A stretch of DNA of 8,353 bases from Clostridia bacterium (GTDB lineage Bacteria > Bacillota > Clostridia > Oscillospirales > CAG-272), in contig JAQXKW010000141.1 of the NCBI GenBank assembly GCA_029010655.1, positions 1 through 8,353 on the forward strand, in the 5' to 3' direction. A model generated the notes under the pieces. The model saw only the letters and a list, made by a program, of their open reading frames with translations. It was not told the DNA's origin and did not search any database. A program made the position numbers and the translations under genes. Position 1 is the stretch's first letter, and the number at the start of each line of letters is the position of its first letter. Below are positions 1-5,923 of this stretch, one piece after another.

Positions 1-535
1 CGCAGAAGAAATCTCCGTAAACGGTGTTGTTCATGTGGCGGTTCAAATCTGCGTCAATATAGCGAACCGTGTGCTCGCCGACGAGAGAAAGCTCCGTTTC
101 TCTGGGAATGTGAAATCTTTTGGGCATGTCCAGCTCAAGCAAGGGCTCTTCTCCGTAGCCGCTTTCAAAATCGGAAACTCGGATGAATTTTTTGTCTCGG
201 AAATTGTACAGAGACCACACTGCAATGGCCTCTGCGGCGATTTCTCCCTTATGAAGCACCCGATAGCAACGGTTGAAAGCAAGCCCTGCGGACTCGGACG
301 CCCAGGTTTCAACCTCTATTTCATCGTGTGAGAAAATTTCTCGGTAAACGCTCAGGGTCATTCTGTTAATAAGAAACGCCTTGCCCTCGCTGAAAAGCTC
401 CTGATAAGAGGGCTTCGTGTTTTCCATGTGATAAAACGCCGTCTCCTGAAGATAACGCAGAATACCCGTAAGGCTGAGTCTTTGATTAATGTCCGTGTCG
501 TGGGTGCTGACCCTGTATTTTTCAGTCCATTTCAT
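1..535 (-). CDS. acyl-ACP thioesterase, N-terminal part (cut by window edge)
   Basis: The reading frame starts at the ATG at 535-533 and stays open to base 1, giving 178 residues with no stop. The family (FatA/FatB-like, double hotdog fold) hydrolyses acyl-acyl carrier protein in the cytoplasm to release free fatty acid. The first hotdog repeat begins MKWTEKYRVSTHDTDINQRL and carries an LxGILRYLQETA helix near residues 22-33. The second begins near residue 155 with IDADLNRHMNNTVY (160-173), which matches the family catalytic signature D-x-N-x-H-x-N-N; N165 and H167 are the expected catalytic Asn and His. The third catalytic residue and the C-terminus lie outside the window. GAGG at 546-543 sits 7 bases before the ATG and fixes the start. 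It is transcribed divergently from fucI. Family assignment is by motif recognition; substrate chain length cannot be read. Confidence 0.85.
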   Translation of the reverse strand, partial: MKWTEKYRVSTHDTDINQRLSLTGILRYLQETAFYHMENTKPSYQELFSEGKAFLINRMTLSVYREIFSHDEIEVETWASESAGLAFNRCYRVLHKGEIAAEAIAVWSLYNFRDKKFIRVSDFESGYGEEPLLELDMPKRFHIPRETELSLVGEHTVRYIDADLNRHMNNTVYGDFFC

Positions 536-560
536 ATATGTACCTCAACTTCCGAGGATA

Positions 561-589
561 ATTCTATACGCATTTCGTGAGATTTTCAA
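561..589 (-). promoter_or_regulatory. sigma-A promoter of the thioesterase gene
   Basis: On the minus strand TTGAAA (589-584) is followed by a 17-base spacer and TAGAAT (566-561), a near-consensus housekeeping promoter. It would start transcription near 554, about 19 bases before the ATG and just ahead of the GAGG ribosome site. Confidence 0.6.
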
Positions 590-590
590 C

Positions 591-619
591 TTTATTTTGT
601 TAAAATAAAATTAATTTTA
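591..619. promoter_or_regulatory. AT-rich inverted repeats between divergent promoters
   Basis: TTTATTTT (591-598) is inverted as AAAATAAA (602-609) across 3 bases, and a perfect 14-bp palindrome TAAAATTAATTTTA covers 606-619. They lie between the -35 boxes of the thioesterase and fucI promoters, where an operator for either gene could sit. Base composition alone makes short palindromes likely here, so an operator role is only possible. Confidence 0.25.
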
Positions 620-648
620 CGTAATTGACAAAAATGTGCCCGAAAATC

Positions 649-677
649 TTGAATTCATATACATTTTATGGTAAAAT
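649..677 (+). promoter_or_regulatory. sigma-A promoter of fucI
   Basis: TTGAAT (649-654), a 17-base spacer and TAAAAT (672-677) form a good housekeeping promoter. Transcription would start near 684 and give a leader of about 32 bases. A consensus TTGACA at 625-630 has no -10 at a usable distance and is probably not the -35 in use. Confidence 0.55.
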
Positions 678-715
678 AACCATGAATAAATATTTTCCCA
701 TGAAAGGATTATAAT

Positions 716-2518
716 ATGTCAAATAACAGACTTATCGGTGAATACCCCGTTATCGGTATTCGCCCCACTATCGACGGTCGCCGCGGTCCCTTGAAGGTTC
801 GTGAAAGCCTGGAGGATCAGACCATGGCTATGGCACAGGCTGCCAAGAAGCTGTTCGAGGAGAATTTGCAGTATTCCAACGGTGAGAGAGTAAAGGTTAT
901 CATCGCCGATACCACTATCGGCCGTGTTGCCGAGGCGGCTGCCTGCGCCGACAAGTTCAAGAGAAACGGCGTTGACATTACGCTTACCGTTACCCCCTGC
1001 TGGTGCTACGGCGCTGAGACCATGGATATGGACCCCCAGACCATCAAGGGCGTTTGGGGCTTCAACGGCACAGAGCGTCCCGGCGCGGTGTATCTTGCGT
1101 CGGTTCTTGCTACCCACGCACAAAAGGGTCTGCCCGCCTTCGGAATTTACGGCCACGATGTTCAGAATCTGGACGAGGTAGATAATATTCCCGCCGATGT
1201 TCGGGAAAAGCTCCTTCGCTTCGGCCGTGCCGCTGTTGCCGTGGCTACCATGAGAGGCAAATCCTATCTGCAGATAGGCTCTATCTGCATGGGTATCGGC
1301 GGCTCCATTATCGACCCCGATTTCATCGAGAGCTATCTGGGTATGCGTGTTGAGTCCGTGGACGAGGTGGAGATTATCCGCCGAATGTCCGAGGAAATAT
1401 ACGATGCAAATGAGGTTAAAAAGTGCAAGGCGTGGATTGCCGAGAACTGTAAGGAAGGCTGGGACAAGAACCCCGACTTTGTTAAGGCATCCGACGAGAA
1501 GAAGGCTGAGCAGTGGGACTTCTTGGCAAAGATGTACTGCATCATCAAGGATTTGTTCAACGGCAACCCCAACTTGCCCGAGGGCCGTGAGGAAGAAATG
1601 GTCGGCCATAATGCTATCGCCGGCGGCTTCCAGGGTCAGCGTCAGTGGACTGACTTCTATCCTAACTGTGACTTCCCCGAGGCTCTTCTGAACTCCACCT
1701 TCGACCACAACGGCGCTCGCGAGCCGTATATTCTGGCTACCGAGAACGATGTTCTGAACGGTCTGGGTATGCTGTTTATCAAACTGCTGACCAACCGTGC
1801 GGCTATTTTCTCCGATGTTCGTACATACTGGTCGCCCGAGGCATGTGAGCGTGCTTCCGGCTACAAGGTTGAGGGCAAGGCTCTGGAGAACGGCGGATTT
1901 ATTCATCTTATAAATTCCGGCGCTACCGCTTTGGATGCTTGCGGCGAATGCAAGGACGAAAACGGCAACGGCGTTATGAAGAAGTGGTGGGATGTTACCG
2001 ACGAGGACATAAAGAAGATGTGCGACGCTACCACATGGCCTGCGGCTGACAACGGCTACTTCCGCGGCGGCGGCTTCTCCAGCCATTTTGTAACCCGTGC
2101 GGAAATGCCTGCCACCATGATAAGACTGAATCTTGTTAAGGGTCTGGGTCCGGTTCTGCAGATTGCAGAGGGCTGGACGGTTAACCTTCCCGACGAGGTT
2201 ACAAAGACACTTATGATGCGTACTGACCCCACATGGCCCTGCACATGGTTCGCTCCCCGTTGCGACGGCAAGGAGGGTTCGCCTTTCAAGACAGCTTACG
2301 ACGTTATGAACAACTGGGGTGCAAACCACGGCGCAATTTCCTACGGACATATAGGCGCAGACCTTATTACGCTTTGCTCCATGCTCCGCATCCCCGTATG
2401 CATGCACAATGTGGCTGATGAGAAGATTTTCCGTCCCGCCGCATGGAATGCGTTCGGAATGGACAAAGAGGGTCAGGACTACCGTGCCTGCGCTACTTAC
2501 GGCCCCCTCTACAAATAA
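716..2518 (+). CDS. fucI: L-fucose isomerase
   Basis: Cytoplasmic Mn-dependent ketol isomerase converting L-fucose to L-fuculose (and D-arabinose to D-ribulose), the first step of L-fucose catabolism. The 600 residues match E. coli FucI (591 residues) nearly end to end, from IGIRPTIDGRRG near the N-terminus through TPCWCYGAETMDMDP (93-107) and WGFNGTERPGAVYLAS (114-129) to the closing GQDYRACATYGPLYK. The expected metal ligands are present: E343 in ATENDVLNG, D367 in SDVRTYWSPEA and H538 in WGANHG. AAAGGA at 703-708 lies 7 bases before the ATG. Codon use is biased toward C-ending codons, as in a well-expressed gene. No fuculokinase, aldolase, transporter or regulator is adjacent, so it appears to be a single-gene unit with hairpins after the stop. 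Function is secure at family level; preference for fucose over D-arabinose is inferred. Confidence 0.97.
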   Translation: MSNNRLIGEYPVIGIRPTIDGRRGPLKVRESLEDQTMAMAQAAKKLFEENLQYSNGERVKVIIADTTIGRVAEAAACADKFKRNGVDITLTVTPCWCYGAETMDMDPQTIKGVWGFNGTERPGAVYLASVLATHAQKGLPAFGIYGHDVQNLDEVDNIPADVREKLLRFGRAAVAVATMRGKSYLQIGSICMGIGGSIIDPDFIESYLGMRVESVDEVEIIRRMSEEIYDANEVKKCKAWIAENCKEGWDKNPDFVKASDEKKAEQWDFLAKMYCIIKDLFNGNPNLPEGREEEMVGHNAIAGGFQGQRQWTDFYPNCDFPEALLNSTFDHNGAREPYILATENDVLNGLGMLFIKLLTNRAAIFSDVRTYWSPEACERASGYKVEGKALENGGFIHLINSGATALDACGECKDENGNGVMKKWWDVTDEDIKKMCDATTWPAADNGYFRGGGFSSHFVTRAEMPATMIRLNLVKGLGPVLQIAEGWTVNLPDEVTKTLMMRTDPTWPCTWFAPRCDGKEGSPFKTAYDVMNNWGANHGAISYGHIGADLITLCSMLRIPVCMHNVADEKIFRPAAWNAFGMDKEGQDYRACATYGPLYK

Positions 2519-2599
2519 GCGGGCAGTGCCCGCGGCCAACAAACGCTTCGCTGTTAAGGGTGGAGCTCTTCCGGCTAAATACAGTTAGTCTAAACAAAC

Positions 2600-2630
2600 G
2601 AGTGGGCGTGCAATCGCGGCACGCCCACTC
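2600..2630 (+). terminator. stem-loop closing fucI
   Basis: GAGTGGGCGTGC (2600-2611) pairs with GCACGCCCACTC (2619-2630), a perfect 12-bp stem with a 7-base loop, about 80 bases after the fucI stop. The following bases are not a clean T run, so intrinsic termination is plausible but not certain. A smaller hairpin, GCGGGC-AGT-GCCCGC (2519-2533), begins directly after the stop codon and may protect the mRNA end. Confidence 0.5.
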
Positions 2631-2648
2631 TGTTATGCTGAAATTATC

Positions 2649-2707
2649 TTATTGAAAGTTTTCGCCCGCCTTTTTCTAAAAGGCGGCAGGTGCGGGCGGC
2701 GCCCGCA
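2649..2707. repeat. interspersed GC-rich repeat, copy 1
   Basis: 59-bp copy of a unit found again at 2838-2895. The two differ by one substitution (G2654 against A2843) and one extra T in the CTTTTTCTAAAAGG part. The unit contains nested inverted repeats: CGCCCGC (outer) with GCGGGCG, GCCTTTT with AAAAGGC, and GCGGGC with GCCCGC. It has no coding sense and looks like a structured intergenic repeat of the sort scattered in Clostridia genomes. Function unknown. Confidence 0.85.
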
Positions 2708-2728
2708 AAACGGCGTTCTTTTTGCAAA

Positions 2729-2762
2729 GCTTTTTCTTGCGCCTGTTGTGCCAAGAAAAAGC
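2729..2762. repeat. inverted repeat between the two direct repeats
   Basis: GCTTTTTCTTG (2729-2739) is perfectly inverted as CAAGAAAAAGC (2752-2762) around a 12-base loop. It could act as a terminator-like hairpin on either strand or be part of the surrounding repeat cassette. Confidence 0.5.
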
Positions 2763-2791
2763 GTCCGACAGTTTGCAGTTACCCTACCGCT

Positions 2792-2825
2792 GTGGGCAGT
2801 GCGAAAAATCAGCACTAACACCCAC
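2792..2825. repeat. imperfect hairpin GTGGG-AGTGC / GCACT-CCCAC
   Basis: GTGGG (2792-2796) and AGTGC (2798-2802) pair with CCCAC (2821-2825) and GCACT (2812-2816), with unequal internal loops. Part of it resembles the hairpin at 6013-6035 inside the broken tRNA, so it may belong to a dispersed repeat family. Confidence 0.4.
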
Positions 2826-2837
2826 TTTCCCCCATTT

Positions 2838-2895
2838 TTATTAAAAGTTTTCGCCCGCCTTTTTCAAAAGGCGGCAGGTGCGGGCGGCGCCCGCA
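2838..2895. repeat. interspersed GC-rich repeat, copy 2
   Basis: 58-bp second copy of the unit at 2649-2707, in the same orientation, with copy starts 189 bases apart. It ends 17 bases before the ribosome binding site of the next gene, so it would lie in that gene's leader or act as a transcription barrier just upstream of it. Confidence 0.85.
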
Positions 2896-2920
2896 TATTA
2901 AAATCACCACCGGAGGAATT

Positions 2921-3640
2921 ATGGAAAACGGCTGGAATCCGTGGCACGGATGTAAAAAAATAAGCCCCGGCTGTAAGAATTGCTACGTGTACCGTATAGA
3001 TAAGCGGCACGGGCGGGAGGATTCCGGAGAAGTGCGGAAAACGGGGAATTTTAACCTGCCCGTAAAGAAAAAACGGGACGGCTCGTGGAAAATTCCGCCG
3101 GGGAGCGAAGTCTATACCTGCTTTACCTCCGATTTTCTGCTGGAGGAGGCGGACGAATGGAGAAAAGAGTGCTGGGAAATGATAAAACAGCGAAGCGATT
3201 GCACTTTCATCTTTTTCACTAAGCGAATTGACCGCCTGAAGGATAACCTCCCCGACGATTGGGGGGACGGCTACCCAAACGTGGTGGTGGGGTGCAGCGT
3301 GGAAAACGGGAAAATGGCAGACCTGCGCTTGCCCATATTTAATTCCCTGCCCATAAAGCATAGACTTATTATCGCCGCACCCTTGCTTGAAAAAATCGAC
3401 CTTCTCCCATACCTGAACGACGGTATCGCCCAGGTGTCCGTGGGCGGCGAGTCGGGAAACGAAGCCCGTGTGTGCGATTACGATTGGGTGCTGGATATAA
3501 AACGGCAGTGCGATGAGAAAAATGTCCCCTTCACCTTCCACCAAACGGGAGCCAATTTCAGAAAGGACGGAAGAATATACAGAATTGAACGGAGATTTCA
3601 GCATTCGCAGGCGAAAAAAGCGGGAATTGACACAAAATGA
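2921..3640 (+). CDS. DUF5131 / phage Gp37-Gp68-like three-cysteine protein
   Basis: The 239-residue product belongs by its motifs to the DUF5131 (PF07505) family, first named from mycobacteriophage Gp37/Gp68. The N-terminus WNPWHGCKKISPGCKNCY (5-22) carries the family's C-x6-C-x2-C triplet: C11, C18, C21. Three such cysteines suggest an iron-sulfur cluster of radical-SAM type, but the reaction is not known to me. Further conserved-looking blocks are CFTSDFLLEEADEWR near residue 66, FFTKRIDRL near 98, GCSVEN near 124, VGGESG (174-179) and PFTFHQTG (204-211), near the usual family end. GGAGG (2912-2916) sits 4 bases before the ATG. Length is typical of the family, so the gene looks intact. I know of family members that occur beside a 'three-Cys-motif partner' (TcmP) gene; none is seen here, so this is an orphan copy, possibly of phage or mobile origin. 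No clear promoter is visible and the leader holds repeat copy 2. Confidence 0.8.
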   Translation: MENGWNPWHGCKKISPGCKNCYVYRIDKRHGREDSGEVRKTGNFNLPVKKKRDGSWKIPPGSEVYTCFTSDFLLEEADEWRKECWEMIKQRSDCTFIFFTKRIDRLKDNLPDDWGDGYPNVVVGCSVENGKMADLRLPIFNSLPIKHRLIIAAPLLEKIDLLPYLNDGIAQVSVGGESGNEARVCDYDWVLDIKRQCDEKNVPFTFHQTGANFRKDGRIYRIERRFQHSQAKKAGIDTK

Positions 3641-3669
3641 CGTCCGAAAAAGCAAAAAAATCAAAAAAA

Positions 3670-3716
3670 GTACAATATAATGATTTTTGGCTATTGCAAA
3701 AAACGAAATGTTGTGC
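3670..3716 (+). promoter_or_regulatory. candidate tandem NrdR boxes in the nrdR promoter
   Basis: Two 16-base sites, 3670-3685 and 3701-3716, start 31 bases apart with a 15-base gap, the usual arrangement of NrdR box pairs (about three helical turns). By eye against the consensus acaCwAtATaTwGtgt each matches 11 of 16 positions. The second has all six strongly conserved bases and the first has five. The -35 box lies in the gap and box 2 fills the -35/-10 spacer, so binding would block transcription. This suggests self-regulation of nrdR. Confidence 0.4.
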
Positions 3717-3722
3717 TACAAT
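3694..3722 (+). promoter_or_regulatory. sigma-A promoter of nrdR
   Basis: TTGCAA (3694-3699), a 17-base spacer and TACAAT (3717-3722) give a convincing promoter. Transcription would start near 3729, with a leader of about 32 bases carrying GGGAG (3747-3751) 9 bases before the ATG. Confidence 0.65.
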
Positions 3723-3744
3723 TAATTAAATTTAATCAATTGTA
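3717..3744. promoter_or_regulatory. 28-bp palindrome overlapping the nrdR -10 and start site
   Basis: The 28 bases are an inverted repeat centred between 3730 and 3731, with one mismatched pair (A3724 and C3737). The ends are TACAATT and AATTGTA and the centre is ATTAAATTTAAT. It covers the -10 box and the likely transcription start, a classical operator position. It does not resemble an NrdR box, so another regulator may act here; it may also be a chance product of AT-rich DNA. Confidence 0.4.
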
Positions 3745-3760
3745 TTGGGAGAAATAATAT

Positions 3761-4216
3761 ATGAAGTGTCCCTCTTGCGGTTCAGATGATATCAAGGTAG
3801 TCGATTCCCGTCCCGTTGAAGATAATAATTCCATTCGCCGCCGCAGAGAATGTCTCAGGTGCCGTGCCCGTTTCACCACATACGAGGTTATCGACGCATT
3901 TCAGCCGGTGGTAATAAAAAAGGACGGCTCCAAGGAGCTGTTCGATAAAAATAAGCTCCTGTCGGGGCTTTTGAAAGCCTGCCAGAAGCGTCCCGTAAAT
4001 GCCGAAACCGTGGCAAACGAAATAGAAGCGGAGATTCAGAACTCCATGAAAAGGGAAGTGACCTCCGGCGAAATAGGCGATATGGCAATGGAAAAGCTCC
4101 ACGACAGAGACGCCGTGGCGTATGTCCGCTTTGCCTCGGTTCACCGTGAGTTCAAGGACGTTGAAACCTTTATGGAGGAACTCCGGCAACTAAAAAGGGA
4201 AGAAGATAAGAAATAA
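3761..4216 (+). CDS. nrdR: transcriptional repressor NrdR
   Basis: NrdR is a nucleotide-sensing repressor that binds paired NrdR boxes before ribonucleotide reductase genes and lowers dNTP synthesis when dATP is high. The 151-residue product has the usual length and order: a zinc ribbon with C3, C6, C31 and C34 in MKCPSC...ECLRC, the conserved VVDSRP (13-18) and IRRRREC (25-31) stretches, then an ATP-cone from about residue 49 (PVVIKKDGSKELFDKNKLLSGLLKA onward) to the DRDAVAYVRFASVHREF block (115-131). It is transcribed alone: its own promoter lies upstream and a terminator follows 21 bases after the stop. No ribonucleotide reductase gene is in the window, so its targets are elsewhere, apart from possible self-control by the boxes at 3670-3716. 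Confidence 0.97.
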   Translation: MKCPSCGSDDIKVVDSRPVEDNNSIRRRRECLRCRARFTTYEVIDAFQPVVIKKDGSKELFDKNKLLSGLLKACQKRPVNAETVANEIEAEIQNSMKREVTSGEIGDMAMEKLHDRDAVAYVRFASVHREFKDVETFMEELRQLKREEDKK

Positions 4217-4236
4217 TTTAAGGATAAACGCACAAT

Positions 4237-4284
4237 AAACGGCTGTCGCAGGTGAGATAAATCACAGGCGCCGGCCGTTTTTTT
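4237..4284 (+). terminator. intrinsic terminator of nrdR
   Basis: AAACGGC (4237-4243) pairs with GCCGTTT (4274-4280), followed by TTTT (4281-4284). Inside the 30-base loop GTGA (4252-4255) pairs with TCAC (4262-4265). A stem running into a T run right after nrdR supports termination. Confidence 0.7.
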
Positions 4285-4364
4285 GTAAACCGGCTCACCG
4301 AATCTGCCTGCCTTTGTCTTTCTCTGCCGGCATGATGACTGACTTTGTCCTGCCATCAGGCTGA

Positions 4365-4387
4365 GACCTCCGATTTCGCCGGAGGTC
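4365..4387 (-). terminator. hairpin after the Xre-family gene
   Basis: GACCTCCG (4365-4372) pairs with CGGAGGTC (4380-4387) around a 7-base loop, 11 bases beyond the minus-strand stop at 4399-4401. No T run follows on either strand, so it may be a weak terminator or an mRNA 3' end structure. A 9-base direct repeat, CTGACTTTG, flanks it (4339-4347 and 4388-4396). Confidence 0.4.
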
Positions 4388-4398
4388 CTGACTTTGAT

Positions 4399-5556
4399 TT
4401 ATAAGCTTTCTATTTTTCTGACGCATTCCTTGTATCGCTCAGAGTCAATAACGGGATTTGATTCATGATTTCCCAAATCATCCCAACACCCGATAAGATC
4501 CCATTTGTAGCTTTCTTTTTTCTCCTGCGGCGTGCGGTTATCGGTGAAATCTTTTTCAAAAGAATATTGCCATTCTTTCACCGTGTAATCGGCGTTGAAA
4601 TCGGCAATACACTCCCGGGTTATTTCCTCCACGCAATCCAAAACGCCGTCATAATCACCGTCACGGAGAAATTCTTTTGAAAGAGCCTTATATGCCAGAA
4701 CTTTGAAGAAGAAAACAGTATCGCCGTAAGAAAAAATTCCGTCAAAGCTGTTGCAAATTTCTATCATTTTCACCCATAATTTCTTTGCACTCTCTCTTTT
4801 CTCTTTTCCGAAAATAGTTGTAGCGCCGCCGAGGCAGTATAATGAGCTCATTAATTCGTAGGTAGTACTGGCACAAAGCTGTTTGTTAATACGGAGACGT
4901 TCCTCTCTGTCATCTTTTTTCATGGCAATATTGGCCAATATTTCCAGCTTTTCTTCTCCGACGAAATTGTCCGCAAGTGCTTCGGCTTTACCGAAATAAC
5001 TCATGTAGCAGTAAGCATCACACAGATTATAGTATGCTATCTTTTTATGAGTTAAATTTTTGTCGTAATTGATAATTTCAAAGCATATCCGCTCAACATT
5101 GTTAAATACTGCGTCCTTGTCCTTGAACTCGGAAAGACAACCGTTTGAAATAAACAGTAGGATTTGATTGCCGAAACAGACACAGGTCCAACTAAGATCA
5201 TAATTCATGGGGTATTTTCTCTGTAAAGGCGCCAAAGTGCTGTAATAGTCAATTGCCCTGTTATAGTTTGTTCTGTCCGTAGATTGGTTATCAATACCGC
5301 TTTCCCAGCGTCGGTGTAAGGCTTCATACGCATCGTTAAGTTCGTTTTCGGAATTTTCACAACCTCCCAAAAGAGAATCGCAGGATACCCCTAAAATATT
5401 TGAGAGTGGAACTAACATGGAAATGTCCGGCATTGAAATATCGTTTTCCCATTTTGATACCGCTTGAACGGAAACGCCCAATCTCTCGCCTAAAACTGCC
5501 TGTGTCATACCACGGCTTTTCCGAAAGCCACGAATTCTTTGCCCGATTGTCTGCAT
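4399..5556 (-). CDS. Xre-family helix-turn-helix regulator with large C-terminal domain
   Basis: The 385-residue product opens with a Cro/C1-type helix-turn-helix domain (about residues 4-62): IGQRIRGFRKSRGMTQAVLG is the first part, SVQAVSKWEND (29-39) holds the recognition helix, and SMPDISMLVPLSNILGVSCD closes the fold. The remaining 320 residues are mostly helical with repeated Tyr/Ala/Leu-rich segments (for example AIDYYSTLAPLQRKYPMNYDLSW and KIAYYNLCDAYCYMSYFGKAEALAD), resembling the TPR-like sensor half of many Firmicute Xre regulators. There are many cysteines but no recognisable metal motif. AGAGG (5569-5565) lies 8 bases before the ATG. A TATAAT at 5594-5589 (minus) may be its -10, without a good -35. 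It is convergent with nrdR and visibly AT-richer than fucI. Its target and signal are unknown; control of a neighbouring accessory gene is possible but unsupported. Confidence 0.8.
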   Translation of the reverse strand: MQTIGQRIRGFRKSRGMTQAVLGERLGVSVQAVSKWENDISMPDISMLVPLSNILGVSCDSLLGGCENSENELNDAYEALHRRWESGIDNQSTDRTNYNRAIDYYSTLAPLQRKYPMNYDLSWTCVCFGNQILLFISNGCLSEFKDKDAVFNNVERICFEIINYDKNLTHKKIAYYNLCDAYCYMSYFGKAEALADNFVGEEKLEILANIAMKKDDREERLRINKQLCASTTYELMSSLYCLGGATTIFGKEKRESAKKLWVKMIEICNSFDGIFSYGDTVFFFKVLAYKALSKEFLRDGDYDGVLDCVEEITRECIADFNADYTVKEWQYSFEKDFTDNRTPQEKKESYKWDLIGCWDDLGNHESNPVIDSERYKECVRKIESL

Positions 5557-5570
5557 TTTCAGTACCTCTT

Positions 5571-5805
5571 TCTTTGGATTGTACCCATATTATATTACCG
5601 CAACCCATGTAGGAAAAGCAACCGTTTGGCGACAGTTTTTTGCCGTACGGTTGAATTATACTGTTTCTCATGCAGTGCAGTTTGCCGCTTTGCTTTCACT
5701 TCCATCAGCCTCAGATCCTCTTTCGGAACGATGTCCAAATATGCACTCATTCAAAAAAACCATATGGAAAGGCGATCCTTTGCATCTTCCGACCTGTTAA
5801 AGAAA
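5571..5805. other. intergenic stretch without a recognisable gene
   Basis: Short frames exist on the plus strand here (the longest about 117 codons) but they lack ribosome sites, use TTG starts or overlap the Xre promoter region, and their products look like nothing known. A TATACT at 5657-5662 has no -35 at the right distance. The stretch is best read as the Xre upstream region plus unexplained sequence ending in the terminator at 5806. Confidence 0.5.
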
Positions 5806-5828
5806 GCCCGCTTGTTCCGGGCGTTTTT
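5806..5828. terminator. bidirectional-looking intrinsic terminator
   Basis: GCCCG (5806-5810) pairs with CGGGC (5818-5822) around a 7-base loop, followed by GTTTTT (5823-5828) on the plus strand. On the minus strand the same stem is followed by TTTCTTT. No gene that would need it is visible on the plus strand just upstream, so it may insulate the tRNA region from the Xre region. Confidence 0.55.
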
Positions 5829-5857
5829 GACAGTCGCCCTAAAATTTCAAAAAACAC

Positions 5858-5887
5858 TTGCATATGCAGTGGGAGTTGTGGTATACT
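5858..5887 (+). promoter_or_regulatory. strong extended -10 promoter ahead of the broken tRNA
   Basis: TTGCAT (5858-5863), an 18-base spacer ending in TGG, and TATACT (5882-5887) make an extended -10 promoter of the kind that drives stable RNA genes. The transcript would start near 5894 and soon form the hairpin CACG-GAAA-CGTG (5898-5909) with a GNRA tetraloop before entering the tRNA-Ser remnant at 5924. Confidence 0.6.
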
Positions 5888-5923
5888 CTTAGGGTAACAC
5901 GGAAACGTGCACAGAAGTAATAC

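Noticed and set aside
719..2542. A 607-codon open frame on the minus strand covering all of fucI
   Set aside because: It is the exact antisense of a strongly recognised fucI; biased codon use leaves the opposite frame open. Its product resembles no known protein and no ribosome site was identified for it.
2649..2895. CRISPR array from the direct repeats
   Set aside because: Only two copies 189 bases apart, with long hairpin-containing sequence between them and no cas genes.
2652..2963. A 103-codon plus-strand frame through both repeats into the DUF5131 start
   Set aside because: It owes its length to the two repeat copies, which give the same KVFARLF peptide twice, and lacks a ribosome site.
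2864..3664. A 266-codon minus-strand frame opposite the DUF5131 gene
   Set aside because: It is the shadow of a recognised gene and runs through repeat copy 2; no family features.
5579..5800. A 73-codon plus-strand frame ending 6 bases before the terminator at 5806
   Set aside because: The spacing is tempting, but it starts with TTG, has no ribosome site, overlaps the Xre upstream region and encodes nothing recognisable.
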